Shown here: piece by piece, positions 5,777-10,827 of the stretch
Layout: every line of letters starts with the position of its first letter
Position numbering within the stretch: the stretch's first letter is position 1
Origin: Baffinella frigidus
Lineage: Eukaryota > Cryptophyceae > Cryptomonadales > Baffinellaceae
NCBI GenBank assembly: GCA_026770585.1
Contig: MU646730.1
Location: forward strand, 132,090-142,916
DNA length: 10,827 nucleotides
Reading direction: 5' to 3'
Program-made: the position numbers and the translations under genes
The notes under the pieces: generated by a model
What the model was told of the DNA's origin: nothing
Seen by the model: the letters and a program-made list of their open reading frames with translations, nothing else
Databases searched by the model: none

Positions 5777-5881
5777 TATCCCTTAAGCGGCGAGTAGGCT
5801 CATATGCCCTACCGTAGGGCCCTAGGACCTGCCTAGGACCTCTTGGCGGTCAATTTTGACCACCTCGCCACTTAAGGGATA
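5777..5881 (+). mobile_element. MITE-B copy D, next to the TRAF/MATH gene's 3' end
   Basis: 105 bp including TAs, with ends TATCCCTTAAGCGGCGAG and CTCGCCACTTAAGGGATA. Both arms have GGCGAG/CTCGCC where other copies have GGCCAG/CTGGCC, a matched change, plus one unmatched T-to-C in the left arm. The inner hairpin is GGCGGTCAATTTTGACCACC. It lies about 43 bp past the stop codon of the minus-strand gene at 5924, so it is likely transcribed in that gene's 3' untranslated region, where it could fold or affect 3' end formation (inference). Confidence 0.85.
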
Positions 5882-5923
5882 GTCGGTCTTGACAGCGTGC
5901 CCAACCGCCCCCCAGACTCGCGC

Positions 5924-6910
5924 CTACTCTGGGAGGTACAGGTGCACCACCATGAGGCACTTGATGCTCCCGTCCGCGCGCACCGCCGCCCAGTCTTCTT
6001 CTTCTGTCAGGTCGAATTCGGCTCCACTCCCTGCAATTTCGACGGGAGCCCTCAGAAAGTCACAATCTTGGGGGGCACTGACGACGCGGAGAACCTTGTC
6101 GTCCTTGTCCAGGATCGAGCACTTGAAGTGCATCGTGCAGCCAGCGGGTCCCTCCTGGAGTCTGAAGCCCATCCCGTGCGAGAAGGAACCGTGCACCCGC
6201 TTCTTGATAGTACAGCGGCCACTCACCCCGTTGATGAACGTGTGTGGAACAGACCACCAGCTATCAATGCTCCAGGGGACACAGCACTGGAAGAAGCTCC
6301 GACCGCTGTAACGGCTGGTGGTCCAGGAGAACGCGTGCGTCATCGCTTCTCCACGCTTGCGAACGAAGGCATTCTGTTCCGCCATCTTCGTTTGGAGACC
6401 AGAGATCACCTCATGTTGCTGCGCCACCTCCTGCTCCAGCTCCGCCACCTTCTCCTCCTGCTCCGCCTCCGCCAGTTGTGTCTGAGCTACGATCACCTCT
6501 TTTTGCTGGGCGATCACCCTCCGTGAGATCGCCTCTTTCTTCTCCATCTCCGCCATCTTCTCACACGCCTTCCGAGCATGCTCCGTCCCCGACGCCTCAA
6601 CGTGCTTCCCCACAGCCGCCCGCGCCATCCGCTCCTCGCACCCTGGGTACTCACACTCCACCTCCTCCCGCCCGCACCCCCCCCGATGCTCCCTGATACT
6701 GCCCCGCGCGAGAGTCCCACCGCACCCCGCGTTCGGGCACTCGACCTGCGTCACCGGGCAGCTCAAATCCGCCCTGACCTCCCCGATCGACCCGGCATGG
6801 CTGACGGCCCGCAGGTCGATGCTCCCGGAGGCTTTGGCGAAAGGAAGGCCGGACATGAGGAGCAGGACGAGTACATAGATACATCTCTTGTTCCCCATGG
6901 AGAGATACAT
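5924..6910 (-). CDS. Secreted or ER-targeted TRAF zinc-finger, coiled-coil, MATH-like protein, 328 aa
   Basis: Domains in order: a signal peptide or anchor (hydrophobic IYVLVLLLMSGLPFA, 11-25, cleavage plausible near AKASG); two TRAF-type zinc fingers, the first with C58, C63, H75, C79 and the second with C86, C91, H103 and C116 (or H111); a charged coiled coil at about 115-182, rich in Glu, Ala and Gln; then a C-terminal MATH/TRAF-C-like beta domain from about 192 (FSWTTSR.., GMGFRLQEG, MHFKCSILD, DGSIKCLMVVHLYLPE at the end). TRAF-family proteins trimerise through the coil and bind partners with the MATH domain, usually in the cytosol, so a signal peptide is unusual. Starts at residue 1 (6910) or Met5 (6898) are both possible; Met5 leaves a cleaner leader. 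The stop is TAG at 5924-5926. No RING domain is seen, so ubiquitin ligase activity is not supported. Confidence 0.85.
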   Translation of the reverse strand: MYLSMGNKRCIYVLVLLLMSGLPFAKASGSIDLRAVSHAGSIGEVRADLSCPVTQVECPNAGCGGTLARGSIREHRGGCGREEVECEYPGCEERMARAAVGKHVEASGTEHARKACEKMAEMEKKEAISRRVIAQQKEVIVAQTQLAEAEQEEKVAELEQEVAQQHEVISGLQTKMAEQNAFVRKRGEAMTHAFSWTTSRYSGRSFFQCCVPWSIDSWWSVPHTFINGVSGRCTIKKRVHGSFSHGMGFRLQEGPAGCTMHFKCSILDKDDKVLRVVSAPQDCDFLRAPVEIAGSGAEFDLTEEEDWAAVRADGSIKCLMVVHLYLPE

Positions 6911-7014
6911 GGATTGAGGTTCAATTATGGGGCACTTTTTGAGAAATTGACCAGTTCTCCAGAAAAAAAAAACAAGCTTGTTTTTTTGATTTTTACTACA
7001 TGATTTTTACTACA
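6911..7014 (-). promoter_or_regulatory. AT-rich promoter region of the TRAF/MATH gene
   Basis: Upstream of the minus-strand start codon the sequence turns AT-rich. It holds a perfect 22-bp palindrome at 6966-6987 (seven A, CAAG, CTTG, seven T), 56 nt from the ATG, and a tandem duplication of GATTTTTACTACA at 6988-7014. I cannot place a TATA box or start site with confidence. Confidence 0.35.
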
Positions 7015-7188
7015 CATCTAAATTTACACTGGAGAGCTTTTACACCAGTCAGTCACTCCGGTCATCGAAAGACAGGACGATGATTTTTTAACACGCGTGA
7101 CCTCGTTGCTGCAGGAACGCATCCCCTTTCCGTTGACTGGGGAGTTTGTTTTACAACACGAGAAGTGTTTGAGCTCTCACCATAGTTG
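7015..7188. other. Spacer between the TRAF/MATH promoter and the hAT element
   Basis: No gene. Includes a short R3 piece (AGTCACTCCGGTCATC, 7051-7066). This is the left flank of the hAT insertion site. Confidence 0.4.
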
Positions 7189-7196
7189 CCGTTTTG
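7189..7196 (+). repeat. hAT target-site duplication, left
   Basis: CCGTTTTG lies directly before the element tip TAGTG and is repeated exactly at 8624-8631. Eight bases is the defining duplication length of hAT transposons. Confidence 0.92.
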
Positions 7197-7202
7197 TAGT
7201 GT

Positions 7203-7287
7203 TGCGTCTCGAAGCGTTTTGTCTCGAGTCTCGAGCCTCGTTTCTCGAGAAATAACTTCTCGAGTCTCGAACCTCACTTCTCGAGAA
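7203..7287 (+). repeat. Left subterminal TCTCGA array of the hAT element
   Basis: Seven TCTCGA motifs in about 85 bp, several as CTCGAG. A 29-bp module at 7257-7285 (begins TTCTCGAGTCTCGAACCTC, ends CTTCTCGAG) recurs in the same orientation at 8544-8572 with one mismatch. These are likely transposase binding sites. Confidence 0.8.
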
Positions 7288-7772
7288 ATGGATTCCAGAG
7301 AAGAGAGAGAGAGAGAAAACGACAAGGTACGTCTGCATGTGCACTGCAACACCAGTCCTGAGGCGGGCCCGTCAGTCCCGAGGCGCGGGAGAAGCCCGGG
7401 CTGACTCACGAGCAGATCGCGGACGCCTGCATCAAGGTCTTCCGCGAAACGCCTGCAACTTCCAGCGACTCCTTCACCCTCCCCAAGGGGCGCTGCTCTC
7501 TCAAGTGGTACCGGGTGCGAGAGAAGGCAGGCACGTTCGGGCCTTACATCCCTAAGCTTGCCCGCCGGGCGCTCACGACACCCGCAACAAGTGCGCCAGT
7601 TGAGAGGGTGTTCAGCAAAATTGCCCTGGTCACGACTAAGCACAGGAACAGACTCTCTGCTGACAGCATCTCCCTCACCATGTTCCTGAAGGAGGCATGG
7701 GAAAAAGTGCAGTCGATGGGGTTGCAGGGTGCGGTTGATGGCATGTTCAGTGATGAGGAGGAGGAGGTTTAA
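7288..7772 (+). pseudogene. hAT transposase C-terminal remnant (dimerisation domain)
   Basis: The frame is open from 7362 to the TAA at 7770-7772. Its centre is a clear hAT dimerisation domain: YIPKLARRALTTPATSAPVE, RVFSK, then TTKHRNRLS and MFLKEAW, with the family's S..(S/V)ER.FSK and KHRNRLS signatures, and an acidic tail SDEEEEV. There is no N-terminal BED finger or catalytic region. A possible intact small gene starts at ATG 7288 (context GAAATGG), runs 13 codons to a strong donor AAG|GTACGT at 7327, and could splice to AGCAG|ATC at 7415/7416 (89-nt intron, CTGAC branch-like motif at 7402-7406), in frame, giving about 131 residues. Without splicing, that ATG frame ends at 7402-7404. Hence either a decayed 3' end or a short protein carrying only the dimerisation domain. 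Confidence 0.8.
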
Positions 7773-7862
7773 TGAGTGAATGATTTAATGTAAACAAACG
7801 TGTGGATCTTCATCTTGCGTGGTGCTTGCGTGGACCTGCTTCTTTTTGATGCCGTACATGTA

Positions 7863-7990
7863 CAGAGGTACCTCGCTCATAAGAGAGGTACTGGGTTACC
7901 TCGATCATAAGAAAGGTACCGGTACTGGGTGACCTCGCTCATAAGAAAGCGCCTCCTGCTAGGACACCACAGTCTATGTCTGCAGGAGGG
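7863..7990 (+). mobile_element. MITE-A left arm, iterated three times, inside the hAT element
   Basis: Begins at TA-CAGAGGTACCTCGCTCATAA. The ACCTCGCTCATAAGA unit appears near 7870, 7898 and 7932, separated by AGGTACTGGGT-like linkers. It continues into an inner core with an 8-bp stem CCTCCTGC..GCAGGAGG (7952-7959 with 7982-7989). No full right arm follows. The arm appears to have been locally amplified. Confidence 0.65.
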
Positions 7991-8330
7991 TGCCTGCTGC
8001 TGAGTGGTGTTTGCCGGAGGGGCAATGTCGAAAACTGGAGAATCCATGATGATCTATGCTTGGTGGAAGCGGCGTGGGGAGCGTGAAGGCGAAAGGTCTT
8101 GGGACCTTCGCTACCACTGCAGGAGGGTGACTCCTACGCTGGAGAGCGCTGCTGGAGAGCGCACACTGGTGAGGCAGCCGTGTGGGAACGGCAAGCGATG
8201 TATTGAATGAAACCCTCCTTTGCGCCTCCCAGACCTCACTAAAGGGCTGGTCAAATCTCCTGAGGAGCATAACCTGAGGAACGGCCTAACTGGTCAAACC
8301 ACTGGCAGTCGCAAGGCTGCAATGTCTACT
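7991..8330. other. Internal hAT sequence of unknown origin
   Basis: No convincing ORF; the longest frames run under 100 codons on both strands and show no domain. TGCAGGAGGGTG occurs twice (7981 and 8117) and GCTGGAGAGCG repeats near 8139-8160. It could be filler DNA picked up during internal deletion of a longer transposon. Confidence 0.4.
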
Positions 8331-8386
8331 AGGACCCTACGGTGGTCCTAGGGGGGGGGGGTTCTTAGAAGAGAGGTACCCATGTA
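8331..8386 (+). mobile_element. MITE-A right arm, degenerate
   Basis: AGGACCCTACGGTGGTCCTA followed by eleven G, TTCTTAGAAGAGAGGTACCC and ATGTA. It resembles a MITE-A right arm with several changes and is separated by 37 bp from a left arm at 8424, so the two halves are in the wrong order for one element. Confidence 0.6.
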
Positions 8387-8423
8387 GAGAGAGAGAATGA
8401 ATCTCGCTAGGATCTGTGCCATA

Positions 8424-8480
8424 CAGGGGTACCTCGCTCATAAGAAAGCCCCCCCCTAGGACCACCATAGGGCCCTTGCC
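8424..8480 (+). mobile_element. MITE-A solo left arm
   Basis: After TA at 8422-8423: CAGGGGTACCTCGCTCATAA, GAAAGCCC, then CCTAGGACCACCATAGGG. Homology ends at about 8480, just before the right subterminal array of the hAT. The element end is missing. Confidence 0.7.
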
Positions 8481-8494
8481 GTACGGGGAGAGGC

Positions 8495-8615
8495 ATTTCT
8501 CGAAACTTCTCGTTTCTCGAACAATTTCTCGAGATCTCGAGATTTCTCGAGTCTCGAACCTCGCTTCTCGAGGTCGCATATCCACTTCTCGAGTCTCGAA
8601 GAATTCTTCGAGACG
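8495..8615 (+). repeat. Right subterminal TCTCGA array of the hAT element
   Basis: Eight or more TCTCGA or TTCGAGA motifs, including ATTTCTCGAGATCTCGAGAT and the module shared with the left end (8544-8572). A 22-bp perfect palindrome at 8593-8614, built on CTCGAAGAATTCTTCGAG, runs into the terminal repeat. Confidence 0.8.
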
Positions 8616-8623
8616 CAACACTA

Positions 8624-8631
8624 CCGTTTTG
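8624..8631 (+). repeat. hAT target-site duplication, right
   Basis: CCGTTTTG, identical to 7189-7196. In the unduplicated site it would be the start of an imperfect hairpin, CCGTTTTGGG..CCCAAAAACGG (8624-8649 as it stands). Confidence 0.92.
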
Positions 8632-8701
8632 GGTCCGTCCCAAAAACGGATCTGAGAGTTTTCTTGCGACCACCAGGAGTGTTTCCTTGCGACCACCATC
8701 T

Positions 8702-8730
8702 GAGCCTCGGTCGGACAGGTGATGAGCCTC
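8702..8730 (+). repeat. Dispersed GAGCCTCGG repeat, copy 3
   Basis: GAGCCTCGGTCGGACAGGTG then ATGAGCCTC, identical to 4639-4667 over its length. CTAAGCGGGGTCTCAAGG follows at 8747, as a related block follows the copy at 244, so the repeat probably extends over at least 60 bp. Confidence 0.6.
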
Positions 8731-8764
8731 TCTCCTCTTAAGGTCCTAAGCGGGGTCTCAAGGA

Positions 8765-9118
8765 TTGGCGAGTCTTGGCAAAATAAACTTTTGAGGGGAT
8801 CTCAGATACTTTTGCGGGACCCTCCGATCCAATTTTGAACTAAGTACACGATATCTTTGGGACGTGACTGGATGGTGTAGACGTGTAGTAATTTTCGTTC
8901 AAACCCTCGTTGCACGGCGACCAGGGTTGCCCTGTCGGGTGGCTCGACGGGGAGGGACCCCGACCACCCCGGTAAAAAGAGACCCACACCTAAGGGGTGG
9001 TTACGGGCGTTAGAGCCCTGTGTCTCGGTCTACCTCTCCACTTGGCGTGCAGCGGTCGTGTTTGTCAACTTATTAAACCTCGCTTTCCCCCCCAATTCAC
9101 GCCGCGGTCAGCTCTGTG
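8765..9118. other. Unassigned stretch, no supported gene
   Basis: On the minus strand a frame stays open for about 75 codons, ending at about 8802, with a natural-looking C-terminal half (RGFERKLLHVYTIQSRPKDI) but no ATG. The plus strand around 8925-8985 is rich in GGGG/CCCC inverted pieces (GACGGGGAGGGACCCCGACC). I recognise neither a gene family nor an RNA here. It could be the worn end of a gene or element. Confidence 0.3.
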
Positions 9119-9205
9119 CTTGAAAGGAAGCATGGCTTTCCCGCAGAACAAGTTCCGGTGTCCGCCTATGTTGGGAGCTCGGAGGAACCTAACGGACCTA
9201 AACGG
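9119..9205 (+). repeat. Tailed repeat R2, copy 2
   Basis: CTTGAAAGGAAGCATGGC through AGTTCCGGTGTCCGCCTATG and TTGGGAGCTCGGAGGAACC to a two-unit tail near CTAACGGACCTAAACGG. Direct orientation, missing the 5' TAGCCGG part seen at 3961. Confidence 0.65.
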
Positions 9206-9270
9206 CTTGAAGTGTATGACGCCCGTGACCCCAGACCCTGCTTGTACACACCGTGTAGAGAGAAGAAAAG

Positions 9271-9326
9271 GTGCGTTTATTGCGGATTGAAATCAACATG
9301 GCCGCCATGTATTCCCTTCCGTGAAG
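9271..9326 (+). repeat. Dispersed repeat R4, copy 3
   Basis: GTGCGTTTATTGCGGATTGA then AATCAACATGGCCGCCATGT and ATTCCCTTCCGTGAAG, matching 4971-5024. Similarity also extends upstream, where both copies follow an AGAAAAGG-containing stretch. Confidence 0.6.
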
Positions 9327-9425
9327 ACCAAAGGTCAAGACCAGGAATAAAGAGTTCTCTCATGAACCCTATCGTCGCCCCTGCTCAGACATAGCCTCTG
9401 TGAGGGTGCGTACATAGGGGGCGTG

Positions 9426-9729
9426 TTCCTTTAGGTCCTTTAGGTTCTTCGAGCTCTCAACATAGGCGGATACCGGAACTGGTTTTGTTGGTATCACTCT
9501 GTGATCCACTGAACTTCCAAAAGCTGCCTTTCGAGTTCGGCCTAGCGAGTGCTTAACCTGGTTGTACACAAGAAAAAAGTCAATTCCCACCAACAGTTAC
9601 GTCCAAAGTTGTTGGAATTGGAGCCATCGAAGCCTTGCCAAGGCTTCCCCAAAATCGAAAGGTCTGGTACAGAACCAGTTCCGGTGTCCGCCTATGTTGG
9701 GAGCTCGAAGAATCTAAAGGGCCTAAAGG
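9426..9729. repeat. R2 fold-back: inverted copies with tails outward
   Basis: The left arm at 9426-9486 (TTCCTTTAGGTCCTTTAGG.. to CGGATACCGGAACTGGTT) is the reverse complement of the right arm at 9671-9729 (AGAACCAGTTCCGGTGTCCG.. to CTAAAGGGCCTAAAGG). They enclose 9487-9670, which holds no gene but includes a short inverted pair AAGCCTTG/CAAGGCTT (about 9630-9645). The arrangement is the same as the larger R1 fold-back at 3073-3749. Confidence 0.7.
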
Positions 9730-9810
9730 TTCAGTAGATAACACATGCTACCGCTCCTGGATTCCACCCCCAAAGAGATGCCCCATCTGTATCTGGGGTG
9801 ACTACATGTA

Positions 9811-9916
9811 CAGGGGTACCTCGCTCATAAGAAACGCCCACCCCCCTAGGACCCTAGGCATAGGCCTACTGTAGGGTCCTAGGGGGCGGCGGTTTCTTAT
9901 GAGCGAGGTACCTCTG
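9811..9916. mobile_element. MITE-A copy 5, uninterrupted
   Basis: 106 bp between TA at 9809-9810 and 9917-9918. Left end CAGGGGTACCTCGCTCATAA, right end GAGCGAGGTACCTCTG. Its core, GGCATAGGCCTACTGTAGGG, is the undisturbed form of the site hit by the nested insertion at 850-971. The inner arms differ slightly (AAACGCC against GGCGGTTT). Confidence 0.85.
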
Positions 9917-9918
9917 TA

Positions 9919-10111
9919 CGTCGGAGTTCCCCACCAAGGGTTTGATTAGGGTTTAATATGCCCGGGCCAGGCTCTGCGCACGAAACCACCACGTTACATG
10001 GATTGTATGTAAAGCAGCCCCTCTCTCCCGCACGGACCCTCCCTAGTCCCGAGGCGGGCCTATCCTGCGCCCTCACGCTCAGGGTAAAAAAAACCTCCTC
10101 TCGACCTGTGA
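9919..10111. other. Spacer with telomere-like and CCCGAGGCGGGCC motifs
   Basis: TCGGAGTTCCCCACC at 9921 matches pieces near 5724 and 10254. AGGGTTTGATTAGGGTTTAA at about 9938-9957 loosely resembles plant-type telomere units. CCCGAGGCGGGCC near 10049 has relatives at 7359, 10290 and 10672. No gene. Confidence 0.35.
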
Positions 10112-10246
10112 GGTCCTTTAGGTCCTTTAGGTTCTTTTAACTCCCAACATAGGCGGCCACCGGAACGTATCCTGCAGAAAAGCCGTGCTTCCTTTCGGAT
10201 CACATCAGGCCCCCCGTTGCAGAAGGATCGCGGCAGAAACCGGCTA
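10112..10246 (-). repeat. Tailed repeat R2, most complete copy (inverted)
   Basis: From the tail GGTCCTTTAGGTCCTTTAGG at the left, through CTCCCAACATAGGCGG, CGTATCCTGCAGAAAAGCCG and CTTTCGGATCACATCAGG to GCGGCAGAAACCGGCTA. It has both the 5' part seen at 3961 and the 3' part with tail seen at 9119 and 9671, so it defines a unit of about 135 bp. Confidence 0.7.
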
Positions 10247-10375
10247 GCTGCATCGGAGTTCCCCACCGAGTTACCTACCCATACGACCGCCCCCCCGAGG
10301 TCCCGAGGTGGGCAAGTCTCTTTGCCTCTGGTCCCGTCCCAGCCTCCAGACCCATGCCACCCACTCACGTATCCC

Positions 10376-10489
10376 CGCCGTACCTATGCCGCCACACCGG
10401 GCGTGACTCGATCGAGTGATTCTCCCTGCGTGTACAGGGTTGCCTCGCTCATAAGGAGCCGCCGCCCCCCCCCTAGGACAACCACAGGG
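10376..10489 (+). repeat. Subtelomeric unit with MITE-A left arm, copy 1
   Basis: CCGCCGTACCTATGCCGCCA, GGGCGTGACTCGATCGAGTGA, then a MITE-A left arm (TACAGGGTTGCCTCGCTCAT, AAGGAGCC, a C run, CCTAGGACAACC). The same order returns at 10742-10827. The MITE-A arm has no right partner; MITE-B copy E begins directly after it. Confidence 0.6.
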
Positions 10490-10490
10490 T

Positions 10491-10594
10491 TATCCCTTAA
10501 GTGGCCAGCGGGTCAAAAACGACCCGCGGAGGTCCTAGGAAGGTCCTAGGGCCCTACGGTAGGTCGTATGCGCCTACTGGCCACTTGAGGGATA
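10491..10594 (-). mobile_element. MITE-B copy E (inverted)
   Basis: 104 bp including TAs, ends TATCCCTTAAGTGGCCAG and CTACTGGCCACTTGAGGGATA. The inner hairpin GCGGGTC-AAAAAC-GACCCGC lies beside the left arm, so the element is reversed relative to copies C and D. Core CCTAGGAAGGTCCTAGG. Confidence 0.85.
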
Positions 10595-10741
10595 GATAGG
10601 CCTACTACTCTGCCCCCACGCTACCGCTCACATCCCGCCGCCGCCATACATCTGCCCCCACGGGCCCGCCTCGGGACGGGGTCTAAGACGGCCCGCCTCG
10701 CCGAGACTCGGTTTCGGGTTCACGGCTTAGGGCACCCCCCC
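10595..10741. other. Spacer, no gene
   Basis: GC-rich. CTCTGCCCCCACGCTACCGC and ATCTGCCCCCACGGGC are loose direct repeats, and there is an inverted relationship around GGGCCCGCCTCGGGACGG and GGCCCGCCTCGCC. Nothing codes convincingly. Confidence 0.4.
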
Positions 10742-10827
10742 GCCTCCGTACACATGCCGCCACTCAGGGCGCGACTCGACCAAGTGACCTCCTTACGCGC
10801 CTCGCTCATAAGGAGCCCCCCCCCCCC
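10742..10827 (+). repeat. Subtelomeric unit with MITE-A left arm, copy 2, cut by window end
   Basis: CGCCTCCGTACACATGCCGC, CAGGGCGCGACTCGACCAAG, then GCCTCGCTCATAAGGAGCC and thirteen C at the window edge. It parallels 10376-10489 at a spacing of about 366 bp. The end inside a homopolymer may be an assembly break. Confidence 0.55.

Larger units (their letters stand above)
7197..8623 (+). mobile_element. Complete hAT-family transposon, 1427 bp
   Basis: The left tip TAGTGTTGCGTCTCGAAG (7197-7214) is the exact reverse complement of the right tip CTTCGAGACGCAACACTA (8606-8623). TAGTG fits the YARNG terminal consensus of hAT elements. A perfect 8-bp duplication CCGTTTTG flanks both ends. Both subterminal zones (7203-7287 and 8495-8615) are packed with TCTCGA/CTCGAG motifs, as expected for transposase binding sites. 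Inside is a frame ending in the hAT dimerisation domain (7288-7772), followed by pieces of MITE-A (7863-7990, 8331-8386, 8424-8480) and unassigned DNA. The element is far shorter than an autonomous hAT (usually 2.5-5 kb) and lacks the transposase catalytic core, so it would have to be moved by another copy. The intact ends and duplication suggest a fairly recent insertion. Confidence 0.92.

Noticed and set aside
5889-6720. Several plus-strand open frames over the TRAF/MATH gene
   Set aside because: They are low-complexity Pro/Ala/Ser-rich or His/Leu-rich complements of the minus-strand coiled coil and zinc fingers, with no domains of their own.
8416-8699. Open frames with YRGTSLIR or SEVPLY peptides at MITE-A copies
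   Set aside because: The same peptides appear at every MITE-A arm on both strands. They come from the palindromic ends and the TCTCGA array, not from a conserved protein.
8850-8935. Possible tRNA-like boxes (CGTTCAAACCC)
   Set aside because: No proper A box at the right distance and no cloverleaf could be drawn.
8802-8987. Minus-strand frame ending GGSRKSI
   Set aside because: The peptide looks fairly natural, but there is no ATG and no recognised family, so it is mentioned only as possible debris.
9938-9957. Interstitial telomere repeat
   Set aside because: Only two degenerate units (AGGGTTTGATTAGGGTTTAA), too little to separate from chance.

Overview
The window reads as the left end of a eukaryotic chromosome or contig. 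It opens with about 109 bp of C-strand telomere repeat, mostly CCCCAAA (TTTGGGG on the other strand) with an occasional CCCTAAA (TTTAGGG). It continues into subtelomeric DNA that is GC-rich, gene-poor and full of repeats. Intron-like GT..AG signals, ankyrin and TRAF-type proteins, and transposon structures all point to a nuclear genome. The plant/algal-type telomere and an ORF with a signal peptide followed by a Phe-containing transit-like stretch suggest an alga with a complex plastid. A cryptophyte-like protist is my best guess, with low confidence.

Layout: 1-109 telomere. 190-1140 is a cluster of short palindromic elements of two TA-flanked families, called here MITE-A (ends CAGGGGTACC..GGTACCCCTG) and MITE-B (ends TCCCTTAAG..CTTAAGGGA), including one MITE-A nested inside another. 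1349-2074 (minus) encodes an ankyrin-repeat protein. 2380-3750 holds three copies of a repeat with a (CCTAAAGGA)n tail: two face each other around a broken membrane or secreted protein gene, and two form a large fold-back. 3835-5300 is mixed repeats with one possible small secreted or plastid-targeted protein (4230-4640). 5321-5505 is an A/G-rich, AT-rich island. 5924-6910 (minus) encodes a convincing protein with signal peptide, TRAF zinc fingers, coiled coil and MATH-like domain. 7197-8623 is a structurally complete hAT transposon with matching termini and a perfect 8-bp target duplication, carrying only the C-terminal dimerisation domain of its transposase. 8700-10827 is repeats with no convincing gene, ending in a C homopolymer that may be an assembly break.

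The well-supported coding regions are the ankyrin gene, the TRAF/MATH gene and the hAT remnant. I see no operon or pathway linking them; the ankyrin and TRAF/MATH proteins are both protein-interaction scaffolds. The main interest is transposon biology: the hAT element with its short transposase, an insertion history that can be reconstructed for the MITEs, and coordinated arm changes in the palindromic elements.
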